From NCBI GenBank assembly GCA_026391735.1, contig JAPLDL010000018.1, forward strand, positions 1 to 64,000: a DNA stretch of 64,000 nt. The letters are read 5' to 3'. Positions 33,725-44,486 of the stretch are shown here, piece by piece. Position 1 is the first letter of the stretch, and each line of letters opens with the position of its first letter. The position numbers and the translations under genes were made by a program. The notes under the pieces are model-generated. The model did no database searches. It was given only the letters and a program-made list of their open reading frames with translations, and was not told the origin of the DNA. This DNA comes from Bacteroidota bacterium. GTDB taxonomy: Bacteria; Bacteroidota; Bacteroidia; Bacteroidales; FEN-979.

Positions 33725-35197
33725 TCAGCGTTCGCTTCGAAGAATCCTTAGCAGTGACCCTATGCTCCAAAGTTTCAGGAGCACGCTCAGAAGGACTGAG
33801 GCAAAGACCATCAGAAGGAATCCCCCGATCCAGCTCAGGTGACCGGGGATGAAGGAGAGATGAACAGGGTAAGCGCGTGAAAGGATATTAAACGTAGCCA
33901 CACCAACAACATATAAAATGAGCGTAAGAAGATAACGGTAATTGGGTTTCAATTTAAACACCTTCACTGCGAGGACCACCTGGACTGCCGCTGTTGTGAA
34001 CTGGGTGATAAGACTGGCATAAGCCGATCCGATAGCTAGGAACTTAGGAATCAGGAAAAAGTTGCAAGAGAAACTTATTAGCAATCCGCAGCAGGCAATA
34101 ATGTTAAGCTCTTTCAGATTGCCATTGGCTGTGAGCAAGGTTCCGAAAATATAGGTTGCCGAAACTGCAATAAACCCTCCCATCAGGATCTGGAACACAT
34201 GGGCTGAATCATGAAGATGAGCATTGTATAGTAAAGCCATTAACTCATTGCTGTAAAAAAAAGAGCCCAGGGCAATGAGGATGGCCGGTGTAATGATCAT
34301 CGTAAAGGATAACTTCACCATTTGCTCGACATTTTCCTTATGCTTTATCATCTTTGAAAAAACAGGTACAAGGAGAACCGAGAAAAGATAAGCAATCATA
34401 TTCACTGCATCAAAGATCCTGAAACCGCTGGCGTAAATCCCGGCTTGCTCATTACCCTTTGATTTGTCGAGGAGGATACCAAGCATGACCGGGTCAAGCC
34501 GGTTGTAAAAAGTCATAAACAGTACAAGCAAGGCAAAGGGAGCGCTTTGCTTCATGATCATCAGGAAAAAAGGCCAGTTCCAGTTAAGCCGTTTAAATTT
34601 TGCTTTTTTAATGACAATAAGCAGGGCTGTAATGGCAGTAAAAACATAGGCTGCCGTTTGGGAATATACAAACCATTCAATCCTGAAAGGGGTCGAAGTT
34701 ACGTGTCCCCATAACAATATACCGCAGAAAAGTATCATAAGCATACGGTCAAGAACTGATAAGAAGCTATCGGTCTTGAACATCAGTAGGCCCGAAATAT
34801 TTGATCTCAGGTAAAGTATGAACGAAATCAGGAACTGGTTAAACGCAAGCACTCCGAGAAGTTTCAGCTGATCTGGGTTGTACTTCCATACCGCGACGAA
34901 AAAAGTAACCCCGAGATACAGGAAGGCCAGTAGCAACTTCATTAACAAAATGCCCGAAAAATGTTTGCTTAACAGGTGATGGTTCTGGGCAATATTCCTG
35001 TTGTTGAAGTTGGTAATACCAAGATCAAGTAAAATGTTGAAAAGAAATGAAAAATTGAAGACTACAAAATAGAAACCGAAAGCCTCTACTCCCACGAGGT
35101 TTTGCACTGTCCTGTCAATACCAAATACCCAGAAAGGCTTGATAAGCAGATTGAGAAATAGCAGCAAACTAAGGTTTGTCAGGAATTTCCGTTGCAT
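33725..35197 (-). CDS. Polysaccharide flippase (Wzx/MATE-like)
   Basis: A 490-residue protein with 12-14 predicted transmembrane helices and the polysaccharide-biosynthesis (PST/MVF) layout: NLLIKPFWVFGIDRTVQNLVG at the start, then MTFYNRLDPVMLGILLD and a late PVFSKM segment. Such proteins flip lipid-linked oligosaccharides across the inner membrane. It is divergently transcribed from a glycosyltransferase gene and lies just upstream of the Wzz-ligase genes, so the five genes form a compact surface-polysaccharide locus. Confidence 0.85.
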   Translation of the reverse strand: MQRKFLTNLSLLLFLNLLIKPFWVFGIDRTVQNLVGVEAFGFYFVVFNFSFLFNILLDLGITNFNNRNIAQNHHLLSKHFSGILLMKLLLAFLYLGVTFFVAVWKYNPDQLKLLGVLAFNQFLISFILYLRSNISGLLMFKTDSFLSVLDRMLMILFCGILLWGHVTSTPFRIEWFVYSQTAAYVFTAITALLIVIKKAKFKRLNWNWPFFLMIMKQSAPFALLVLFMTFYNRLDPVMLGILLDKSKGNEQAGIYASGFRIFDAVNMIAYLFSVLLVPVFSKMIKHKENVEQMVKLSFTMIITPAILIALGSFFYSNELMALLYNAHLHDSAHVFQILMGGFIAVSATYIFGTLLTANGNLKELNIIACCGLLISFSCNFFLIPKFLAIGSAYASLITQFTTAAVQVVLAVKVFKLKPNYRYLLTLILYVVGVATFNILSRAYPVHLSFIPGHLSWIGGFLLMVFASVLLSVLLKLWSIGSLLRILRSER

Positions 35198-35269
35198 CTG
35201 ATTTCAATTTTCCTGATCCTGCGGGAATTTTATCCCGAGCAATCATTGAAAAAATTATGATATTTGTGA

Positions 35270-35277
35270 CAAAGTTA
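35270..35277 (-). promoter_or_regulatory. -7 promoter box for the flippase gene
   Basis: TAACTTTG on the minus strand, about 70 bases upstream of the flippase start. A near-match GATATTTG on the plus strand at 35258-35265 could serve the divergent glycosyltransferase, so the two promoters would overlap. Confidence 0.4.
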
Positions 35278-35286
35278 AACAATTCG

Positions 35287-36414
35287 ATGAATATTGCTGT
35301 CAATACGCGTTTGTTGATCAGAAACAGGTTGGAAGGGATAGGATGGTTTACCTTTGAATCACTTAAACGTATCACGAGCCAGCATCCCGAGCATCGATTC
35401 TATTTCATCTTTGACCGCGAGTATGACGCAGAGTTTTTATTTTCCGACAATGTTACCCCTGTTATTCAATATCCTCACGCCCGTCATCCTTTCCTTTATT
35501 ACTGGTGGTTTGAACTTACTCTCCCCGGACTGTTTAAAAAACTGAAACCTGATCTTTTTCTCTCACCCGACGGCTACCTTTCACTGAAGACCGATGTGAA
35601 ATCGATGGCTGTTTTCCATGACCTGAACTTTGAACATTACCCCCAGGACCTGCCGTTCTGGACCAGGAGGTATTACAGGTATTATTTCCCTAAATATGCC
35701 GCCCGGGCAACAAGGATTGCAACAGTTTCTGAATATTCAAAAGAGGATATTGTGAGGCAATACCGGGTTGACCCTGCAAAGATAGATGTCGTTTATGACG
35801 GCTACAATGAAGCATACCGGCCGCTGAACGATGGAGAAAAGAAAAAAACCCGGGATGAGTATTCCGACGGTTGTCCCTATTTTGTTTTTATCGGGTCCCT
35901 GCATCCCAGAAAAAACCTTGCCAACCTTTTCAGGGCGTTCGACCTGTTTAAAAAATCCAATCCTTCGGAAGTGAAACTGCTGATTGTTGGGGCCAAGAAA
36001 TGGTGGACCAGCGAGATCGATATAGCATTCCAGGAGATGGTCTTTTCTGATGATGTTGTTTTTATTGGCAGGCTTGAAATCGACGAACTTGTTTGTGTGC
36101 TTGGTTCGGCTCTTGCACTCACGTATGTCTCTTATTTCGAAGGGTTTGGAATTCCTATTGTAGAAGCTTTCCGCTGTGATGTGCCTGTGATCACTTCAAA
36201 AGTGACATCCATGCCTGAAGTGGCAGGAGATGCAGCCCTGTTCGTGGATCCTTTCAGCCCTGAAAGTATTTCAGACGCCCTGTATAAGATTGCGAATTAT
36301 GAAAGTATCCGCCAGGACCTGATCATTCGCGGCAGAAGGAGAAAGGACATCTTTAACTGGCAGAGGACAGCCGATCGCTTGTGGGAATCCATTGACAAGG
36401 CTCTTAAATCCTGA
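35287..36414 (+). CDS. Glycosyltransferase family 4-like
   Basis: A 375-residue GT-B glycosyltransferase. The start at MNIAVNTRLLIRNRLEGIGWF (35287) fits the family; a longer frame runs back into the promoter region. Visible are HDLNFEHYPQDLP, VSEYSKEDIV, FVFIGSLHPRKNLANLFRAF, and the donor-site motif YFEGFGIPIVEAFRCDVPVI with the conserved EX7E glutamates. The nucleotide sugar and acceptor are not known. It probably builds the glycan exported by the adjacent flippase. purD follows after 6 bases. Confidence 0.87.
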   Translation: MNIAVNTRLLIRNRLEGIGWFTFESLKRITSQHPEHRFYFIFDREYDAEFLFSDNVTPVIQYPHARHPFLYYWWFELTLPGLFKKLKPDLFLSPDGYLSLKTDVKSMAVFHDLNFEHYPQDLPFWTRRYYRYYFPKYAARATRIATVSEYSKEDIVRQYRVDPAKIDVVYDGYNEAYRPLNDGEKKKTRDEYSDGCPYFVFIGSLHPRKNLANLFRAFDLFKKSNPSEVKLLIVGAKKWWTSEIDIAFQEMVFSDDVVFIGRLEIDELVCVLGSALALTYVSYFEGFGIPIVEAFRCDVPVITSKVTSMPEVAGDAALFVDPFSPESISDALYKIANYESIRQDLIIRGRRRKDIFNWQRTADRLWESIDKALKS

Positions 36415-36420
36415 TCATCT

Positions 36421-37695
36421 ATGCAAATTCTTCTACTTGGTTCCGGAGGCAGAGAACATGCCCTGGCCTGGAAAATAGCTCAAAGCCGCATCCCTTGTAA
36501 CTTGTTTATTGCCCCTGGGAACGCAGGCACTTCACGTTGCGGGCAAAACGTCCCGATTTCGGTTAATGACTTTACAGGGATCAGGCAATTCGTCATTGAA
36601 CATCGTATTGACATGCTATTGGTAGGCCCCGAAGACCCATTGGTGAAAGGCATACATGACTTCTTCCTGGCTGACCCATTACTAAGGTCAACCCCCGTGA
36701 TAGGGCCTGTTGCAGCAGCTGCAAGGCTCGAAGGAAGTAAAGACTTCGCAAAACAGTTTATGGTCAGGCATGGAATACCTACTGCAGCTTATCAGACCTT
36801 TGATGCTGAAAGACTTGAAGAAGGGCTGAATTTTATCAGCTCCCTTAATCCTCCTTACGTTCTAAAAGCCGACGGACTGGCTGCCGGCAAAGGGGTTGTG
36901 ATCAGCCATTCCAGGGAAGAAGCTCTCAAGGAGTTTACGGCTATGGTGCGAGATGCCAGGTTCGGACAGGCATCGGCCAGGGTAGTTGTTGAAGAATTCC
37001 TGCCGGGTATTGAATGTTCCTCATTTGTTATAACCGACGGCAATTCCTACCTGGTGCTTCCCGAAGCCAAGGATTATAAGAAGATAGGCGAAGGGGATAC
37101 CGGCCCGAATACCGGTGGTATGGGGTCTGTTTCCCCAGTTCCCTTTGCCGATAAAGTCTTTCTTAAGAAAGTGGAAGACCGTATCATTAGACCGACTGTT
37201 GAAGGATTGAAGCAGGAAGGTTTGAATTATATAGGATTTATTTTTTTCGGGCTGATGAACGTGAAGGGGGACCCGTTTGTGATCGAGTACAATTGCCGCC
37301 TGGGTGACCCGGAAACCGAATCGGTCATCCCCAGGATAAAAAATGATTTTGTAGAACTTCTCATAGCGGTCGCTGAACGAAAGCTCTCAGGACAGGCTAT
37401 TCTGACTGATCCCCGAACCTGTGCAACGGTCATGCTGGTATCCAAAGGGTATCCCGAAGCTTATGAGAAAGGGAAACCCGTTACGGGTGAAACTGAAGTC
37501 AATGGTTCATTGGTATTTCATGCAGGTACTGCCATGAAAGACGGGGAGGTGTTAAGTAACGGCGGCCGGGTCATTGCAGTTACATCTCTCGGTAACAATA
37601 TGATGGAAGCACTTGAAACAACATACCGGAACGCTGAAAAGATTGAATTTGAAGGAAGGTACTTCAGAAAAGATATTGGATTTGATCTGAAGTAG
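36421..37695 (+). CDS. purD: Phosphoribosylamine-glycine ligase
   Basis: PurD joins phosphoribosylamine and glycine with ATP, the second step of purine synthesis. The 424 residues contain GSGGREHALAWKIAQS at the N-terminus, the ATP-grasp segment PPYVLKADGLAAGKGVVI, the metal and nucleotide segment FVIEYNCRLGDPETESVIPR, and GPNTGGMGSVSPVP. The length is standard. It follows the glycosyltransferase gene by 6 bases, and a short palindromic gap (GTAGCGAATTCGCTATT) separates it from the next gene. Confidence 0.95.
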   Translation: MQILLLGSGGREHALAWKIAQSRIPCNLFIAPGNAGTSRCGQNVPISVNDFTGIRQFVIEHRIDMLLVGPEDPLVKGIHDFFLADPLLRSTPVIGPVAAAARLEGSKDFAKQFMVRHGIPTAAYQTFDAERLEEGLNFISSLNPPYVLKADGLAAGKGVVISHSREEALKEFTAMVRDARFGQASARVVVEEFLPGIECSSFVITDGNSYLVLPEAKDYKKIGEGDTGPNTGGMGSVSPVPFADKVFLKKVEDRIIRPTVEGLKQEGLNYIGFIFFGLMNVKGDPFVIEYNCRLGDPETESVIPRIKNDFVELLIAVAERKLSGQAILTDPRTCATVMLVSKGYPEAYEKGKPVTGETEVNGSLVFHAGTAMKDGEVLSNGGRVIAVTSLGNNMMEALETTYRNAEKIEFEGRYFRKDIGFDLK

Positions 37696-37716
37696 CGAAT
37701 TCGCTATTTAAAAATT

Positions 37717-38706
37717 ATGTTCATCCGCTTCTTCCGCTCCAGCTTCCCAGTTCAATACCTTGTAATTGGGCTGATCGGGCTTGTTCTCTGGGGTAAAGCG
37801 CTTATCCTGCCACCGCATATTCCTACGCCCGAAGGCCCTGTACCCCTGTATAATCTGCTGTACACCCTGCTTTGCAACTTTCCTCATGTTGCGGTCATCC
37901 TCGGCTTCTTGCTCGTATTACTGGAAACCTGGTGGCTGAATGTTTTATTCAATAACAATGAGCTGGTTCTCAAGAATTCATCCCTGGCATCGCTGATCTT
38001 CCTTATCATGATGAGCTCTTCGCCGGTTTATCTTACTATTAATCCGCTGAATATCTGTACCTTCATCACCTTCGCCATCCTGAACAACCTGATGAACTCC
38101 TACAACAAGGCCGATGATCTTGACCTTGTTTACGGAGCTGGGGTTTCGGTCGCCCTGGGCTCATTTTTCTATTTTCCGTACCTCCTGATACTGGCTATTA
38201 TACCTGTAAGTTTTGTGCTTTTCAGGTCCATCAGATGGAGGGAATGGGCTGCAGCTTTTATAGGTTTCATTACCCCATATGTCTTTCTTGCAGTATATTA
38301 CTTCCTTACCGACCAGCTTCACCAGCAAATTATGGTGTATGAGAAGATGGCTGCCTCTTTCTTTTTCTATCCTATTCACCTTCATACCGATGACTGGGTG
38401 ATCGGGATATTTACTCTTGTACTTGCAATCTGGGGTTTTTATTACCAGCTGAGCGGTCCCATGGAAAAGACCGCCGAGATCAGGGCAAAAACTTACCTCA
38501 TAATTTGGCTTGTTCTGATATCCATGCTTAGTATCGCCTATTCAACCAGCCTGGTTGTGTACCATTTCATCATGCTTTTCCCTTCACTCACCCTGATGCT
38601 CACTTCCACATTTCTTGGAATAAAGAAAAAAAGGGTAGCCGAGATCATATTCCTGATATATTTTCTGCTGATCCTGGTCAATTCGTACTTTTACAACCCT
38701 GACTAA
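37717..38706 (+). CDS. DUF6427-like multi-pass membrane protein
   Basis: A 329-residue membrane protein with about nine hydrophobic helices. FIRFFRSSFPVQYLVIGLIG at the start and SLASLIFLIMMSSSPVYLTINPLN are typical of the DUF6427 family, which is largely restricted to Bacteroidota and often found near purD or rnhB. No enzymatic motif is visible and the role is unknown. It is probably in one transcript with purD, rnhB and the following large gene. Confidence 0.75.
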   Translation: MFIRFFRSSFPVQYLVIGLIGLVLWGKALILPPHIPTPEGPVPLYNLLYTLLCNFPHVAVILGFLLVLLETWWLNVLFNNNELVLKNSSLASLIFLIMMSSSPVYLTINPLNICTFITFAILNNLMNSYNKADDLDLVYGAGVSVALGSFFYFPYLLILAIIPVSFVLFRSIRWREWAAAFIGFITPYVFLAVYYFLTDQLHQQIMVYEKMAASFFFYPIHLHTDDWVIGIFTLVLAIWGFYYQLSGPMEKTAEIRAKTYLIIWLVLISMLSIAYSTSLVVYHFIMLFPSLTLMLTSTFLGIKKKRVAEIIFLIYFLLILVNSYFYNPD

Positions 38707-38715
38707 ACAAAGTAA

Positions 38716-39312
38716 ATGTTACAGGCCTCCTATACCAAGGGAATAATTGAAGCCGGAGTGGACGAAGCCGGCAGGGGATGCCTGGCAGGTCCGGTCTTTG
38801 CAGCTGCAGTCATTCTACCTCCCGATTACATTGACACCGAGCTGAATGATTCCAAAAAACTTTCGGCCCGCAAACGTGAACTTCTCAGGAAAAGGATTGA
38901 AGCGGAAGCCTTGGCATGGGCTGTTTCGGACATTCCTGAGGGAGTCATCGATGAGATCAACATCCTCAATGCCTCCATCCTGGCCATGCACCATGCCATT
39001 CTGAAACTGGATCTGATACCCGAGCTTCTGCTTGTCGACGGGAACCGTTTCAAACCCATTAACAACATCCGCCATCAATGTATCGTAAAAGGCGATGCGA
39101 AATTCATGTCCATTGCAGCTGCCTCCATCCTCGCCAAGACTTACCGTGATGAATACATGTGCCGCCTTGGCCTTGAATTCCCAAGGTACGATTGGGCAAA
39201 CAACAAGGGATATCCCTGCCCGAAACACAGGGAAGCGATTTATAATAATGGTCCGTGCAAGTACCATCGAATGAGTTTCAGGTTGTACGAACAGCTTAAA
39301 CTGGCATTATGA
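38716..39312 (+). CDS. rnhB: Ribonuclease HII
   Basis: RNase HII removes ribonucleotides from DNA and RNA-DNA hybrids. In 198 residues it shows the active-site elements AGVDEAGRGCLAGPV (Asp and Glu), NDSKKLSARKRE, LLVDGNRF, and KGDAKFMSIAAASILAKTYRDEYM. The C-terminus ends HRMSFRLYEQL. The stop overlaps the ATG of the next gene by four bases (ATGA), so translation is coupled. Confidence 0.95.
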   Translation: MLQASYTKGIIEAGVDEAGRGCLAGPVFAAAVILPPDYIDTELNDSKKLSARKRELLRKRIEAEALAWAVSDIPEGVIDEINILNASILAMHHAILKLDLIPELLLVDGNRFKPINNIRHQCIVKGDAKFMSIAAASILAKTYRDEYMCRLGLEFPRYDWANNKGYPCPKHREAIYNNGPCKYHRMSFRLYEQLKLAL

Positions 39313-42053
39313 AGAACCGTAAAATATGGTTCATTATTGCTGCCGCCGCCATGCTGACGGTCCTGCTGATCTGGGGTATTTTCAGGTTCATCGAAAATAC
39401 CACGCAAACCGACGAATCCCCGCTCAATGCTGTCCCCGACAATACTGCTTTCATAATCAAGATCAATAAACCGGGAAACCTTTGGGAAGAATTAAACCGT
39501 TCAAATCTTATCTGGAAATCTCTTAGCCGCTATCCTGTTATACGATCAATTAAGAACGAGCTTCACCTTTTTGATTCCATCAGCCGAAGAAACGAAAAGA
39601 TCAGTGCCGTGCTTCAGAGGTATAACCTGGTTTTGACGCTGACCCTGAGCGGGCGTTCCAGGTTTGGAGTGGTTTTTCTCACATCGGCTCCGGGGAAGGA
39701 TCCGGGTAAGGCGGCCGACGTATTCGCAAAAGAACTTTTCGGTGATTCGGCCAGGATCAGTGAGACACCTTACGCATCCACAACCATCCATCGTTTGCAG
39801 ACAGGTGATAAATCTCAGCCTTTTTACTTTTCGACAGTCAAAGGAGTGTTTATCGGCAGCTTTCTTGCCGACCTTGTCAAGAAATCCATTGACCGTCTTA
39901 CCTTTAACACCCCGGCTTTCCAGGCTTCCGGTTTTCATAAAGTAGAGGCCCCCTCTGGTAAAAAAGCTGACGCCAATATTTATGTGAATTATCGCATGTT
40001 AGCCCTGGCCTTATCAAGAATTTCCAGGACCGAAAATCATACAGCACTGATCCAGCTTGCGCGCCTGGCATCCTGGAGCGGAATGGACGTGATCATAAAA
40101 AAGGACGAACTTTTTCTCAATGGGTTCACTCTGGCCGAAGATACCACCTTTCATTACCTGAACCTTTTTACAGGCCAGGAACCCCAACCCAATGAGCTGA
40201 TCTCTGTCGCTCCCGAGAAGATCGCTTATTTTACTTTCTTCGGATGGGGGGACCTTCCCTCCTACTTTGAACGCCTCGATCTCAGAAATCATCAGGATGA
40301 ACTTGAAGCCGGAAACCAGGCTACCTTAAGCCTGATGAACCAGAGATATCATATGAACCTTTCTGACTTCTTTCTTCCATGGATGGGAAAACAGGCTATG
40401 GTCTTTGCAATGGAAACTGATTCAGACCCCGGCACCGACAAGGTTTACGCTGCATTCCAGGTAAGGGATTCGGTACTCGCAGTTTCTCTGCTCGACAGCC
40501 TCAGGACCAGGATGGGGTTGAAAAAAGACTCGATGCGGTTTAAAGGATTCCGAATCACAGGGCTTCATTTTAACAATGTACTTCAGAACCTTTTTGGATC
40601 TGTCTTTGAACCTGCAGGCCAGGCTTATATTACATTTATAAATCATTCCCTTGTGTTCTCACAAGACCCCGCATCATTGAAATTCCTTATTGAGGAATAT
40701 ATCTCCGGCTATACACTCGGACGGAATAAGGACTATGTCGATTTCAGCCTGAAAATGCCGGCCCGCTCAAATATCTTCATCTATTTCAATACTCCATATG
40801 CCTCCCGGACATTGAACCGGATGATAGACGATCCCCTGCTCACAACCCTTCATCCTGTCCTCGATAGCCTGAAAAAATTTCAACCTGTGGGAATACAATA
40901 TTCTTCACAGAAAGAGCTGTTCTATACCAGTATATTCATTGGCTATACACCAAACCTGCATAAGGAAGGCCCGTTAAACTGGCAGGCAAAACTGGATACG
41001 ACCATTACCGGCAGCCCGCAGATCCTGAATACCATGATCAAGGGTGAGCCGGCAATCCTTGTGAGGGATACACTCAATAATGTTTACCAGTACGGTGCCG
41101 ACGGACTGCTGCGGTGGAGACTGCATGTGATGGGGAAGGTCCTTTCGAAAGTCAAACCGATAGTCATGCCCGACTGCGATACTATGTTTTACTTTTTCAA
41201 CACCGATTCCCACCTTTATCTGATCAGGTCTGACGGACAACCGGCCAGAGACTTCCCGATGCGTTTCCCTATTCCTGCAACAAACCCTCTTACTATTGTG
41301 AACTTTGACCGTAAAGCCGACTACCGGATCTTCATTGCATTTAACGATAAACGGATCTATCAGTTCGACCTGAAGGGACATTCGGTCACAAACTGGGAAA
41401 GGCCGGTCATGAAGGCCCCTATTCATAATCAGGTAGAATACATCGTATCAAATCACAAAGACTTCTTTTTTATCCGCGACCTGGAGAATAACCTGATGAT
41501 CACCGACCGGCAGGGCAAGCAGAGGATCAGGGTGGGCCCAATGTTCCGCCCCGCCGACCATTCTTCTTTTTACCCGGTAAGCATGGCCCAGAAAGGGATC
41601 TTCGTCACAACCAGCCCGGTAGGGAAACTCATCTTTATACAGGAAAATGGCAGGACCGTGGAGATCAGCCTGGGCCAGTTTTCAAGCCACCATTGGTTCT
41701 TTAACGAAAATGTCATGGGCAACGTTGTCCCTGAATATATTTTCGTCGACAAGAATAAAATCTACTATTATAACCGTTCGAACAAGCTGATCTATTCTTA
41801 CGTGTTCCGCAGGGAGATTTCCCGCGCCCCGTTTGTCCTTCGGGACCGGCTTAACAATATTGCAATGATTGGCGTGACCATTCCTGAAACCGGAGAGTTG
41901 TTTTTATTCGATTCCAAAGGCTACTACCCTATGGAACCTGGCGTTTACGGAAACACGGAATTCGATATCGGGCATATGGACCGTGATGAGTATATCAACC
42001 TGGTTGTCGGGTCGGGGAGCTTTCTCAGAAATTACCGGATCCCGTCAAGGTAA
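39309..42053 (+). CDS. Large membrane-anchored protein of unknown function
   Basis: A 914-residue protein with an N-terminal signal anchor (about 6-28). The following 550 residues have the feel of DUF3352-like secreted proteins: NAVPDNTAFIIKINKPGNLWEEL, and later QAYITFINHSLVFSQDPASLKFL. The C-terminal 350 residues contain repeated short strands such as LNNVYQYGADGLLRWRLHV, FNTDSHLYLIRSDGQPARDFP and FNDKRIYQFDLKGHSVTNW, which suggest a beta-propeller. No catalytic motif was found. It is translationally coupled to rnhB. A scaffold or substrate-binding role at the envelope is possible; I do not recognise it. Confidence 0.7.
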   Translation: MKNRKIWFIIAAAAMLTVLLIWGIFRFIENTTQTDESPLNAVPDNTAFIIKINKPGNLWEELNRSNLIWKSLSRYPVIRSIKNELHLFDSISRRNEKISAVLQRYNLVLTLTLSGRSRFGVVFLTSAPGKDPGKAADVFAKELFGDSARISETPYASTTIHRLQTGDKSQPFYFSTVKGVFIGSFLADLVKKSIDRLTFNTPAFQASGFHKVEAPSGKKADANIYVNYRMLALALSRISRTENHTALIQLARLASWSGMDVIIKKDELFLNGFTLAEDTTFHYLNLFTGQEPQPNELISVAPEKIAYFTFFGWGDLPSYFERLDLRNHQDELEAGNQATLSLMNQRYHMNLSDFFLPWMGKQAMVFAMETDSDPGTDKVYAAFQVRDSVLAVSLLDSLRTRMGLKKDSMRFKGFRITGLHFNNVLQNLFGSVFEPAGQAYITFINHSLVFSQDPASLKFLIEEYISGYTLGRNKDYVDFSLKMPARSNIFIYFNTPYASRTLNRMIDDPLLTTLHPVLDSLKKFQPVGIQYSSQKELFYTSIFIGYTPNLHKEGPLNWQAKLDTTITGSPQILNTMIKGEPAILVRDTLNNVYQYGADGLLRWRLHVMGKVLSKVKPIVMPDCDTMFYFFNTDSHLYLIRSDGQPARDFPMRFPIPATNPLTIVNFDRKADYRIFIAFNDKRIYQFDLKGHSVTNWERPVMKAPIHNQVEYIVSNHKDFFFIRDLENNLMITDRQGKQRIRVGPMFRPADHSSFYPVSMAQKGIFVTTSPVGKLIFIQENGRTVEISLGQFSSHHWFFNENVMGNVVPEYIFVDKNKIYYYNRSNKLIYSYVFRREISRAPFVLRDRLNNIAMIGVTIPETGELFLFDSKGYYPMEPGVYGNTEFDIGHMDRDEYINLVVGSGSFLRNYRIPSR

Positions 42054-42084
42054 GACCAAATATAAGTGTGAAAGACCTGCAGGC

Positions 42085-43112
<1,028 letters not shown>

Positions 43113-43116
<4 letters not shown>

Positions 43117-44486
43117 GACTTCACAAGCTCCCTGAAACGTTTGCCCCTCTCCTCGAAATTTGCAAATTCATCGTAACTGGCAGCAGCAGGAGAAAGCAGG
43201 CAGGCAAATCCCGGTCTGGTTTCACGAAACACGATTTCCTTCAAAGCGTCGAAACGGTTGATATAAAATATGGTTTGCTGATGAGGTGGCCCAGAAGCCA
43301 TACATTCTCCAATTCGTTTTCCTGCAGCACCTGCCAGGACAAGCGTTCGCACTCCCGATAGTTTTAGAAAAGCGGCCAGTCCCGAATAATCTATCCCCCG
43401 GTCAAACCCTCCCAGTATCAGAGTATCAACATTGGGCAGTGACTTCACTGCTTCGATGGTCGCCTCGGGAATAGTTGCAATACTGTCGTTATAAAAATGT
43501 ATCTGCCTGTATTCTCCAACATATTCCAGCCGGTGCTCAAGTCCCTTGAAGGTAAGAATGCCCTCCCTGATCTCGTCGTTGCTGATACCTGTCAAACAGC
43601 ATACTCCAATGGCTGCCATAATGTTCTTCAAGTTATGTTCGCCCTTCAGGTACCTCTTTTGATCAGCTTCCCATACAGCAGTATCGGTATGCCCGTCAGA
43701 GAAAAAGACAGTGTTCCCCTTCAGGAAGATCCCGGGTTTGTTCTGTGCCGAAAGCGAAAAAGGAAACAAATGTGCGGCGATCTCCTTTACTCTTATATGC
43801 GAAGCGAGCAACTCATCCGAAGAATGATATACCAGAAAGTCATCCTTTCGCTGGTAAAGTGCAATATTCAGTTTTGCCTGTTGGTACTTTTCAAATGAAG
43901 CATATGCATCCAGGTGTTCCTGGAAGAGGTTGAGCAGCACCGCTACATGCGGTGATGCTTCGATGTATTCGAGCTGGTGGGAAGAGAGTTCAAATACAAT
44001 CAGGGTATTTTCACCGATCAATGAAGTGAAATGAAACGCAGGCGAACCGATATTCCCCACCAGGCATGAATCTTTTCCTGCCAGCTTAAAAATATGATGG
44101 ATCAGGCTTGCCGTAGTGCTCTTGCCTTTCGTTCCCGTAATCCCTATGATCTGCCGGCCATACCTTTCCATAAAAAGAGAGGTCTGGGAAAAGACTTTTT
44201 CGGGAGGGAAAACCGGGTCAAGATGGTTGATACGAACTCCCGGGCTTTTCATGACAAGCTCACATTTTCCCAGCACATCAAGGTATTTTTTACCGGTGTG
44301 AAATTCAATATGGTTATCGTTTGACAGCAGGGGATGCTTACTGATCTCATCACTCTGATCGGCAATCAGCAAAAGCTGATCAGGGAGTACCTGGCGGATA
44401 AGTGAATAGGTTGATTGACCTTCCCTTCCGAATCCGAGGATTGCAGTCCTTTTGCCCGAAAACCGTTGTTTCAGCAGGTCAAGCAT
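43113..44486 (-). CDS. murD: MurD-type Mur ligase, probably MurD2 (adds L-Glu)
   Basis: A 457-residue Mur ligase with the ATP loop ITGTKGKSTTASL (118-124 GTKGKST), NIGSPAF, SSHQLEYIEASPH, and C-terminal domain starting near 330. At the substrate loop it has NDSIATIPEA (333-342) where standard MurD has NDSKATN, and GGFDRGIDYS (359-368) where standard MurD has a Lys (GGxxKGxD). It overlaps the MurL-like gene by 8 bases and is not in a dcw cluster. Together this fits the MurD2 type described with MurL in Xanthomonas, which adds L-Glu to UDP-MurNAc-L-Ala. A standard MurD role cannot be excluded by eye. Confidence 0.87.
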
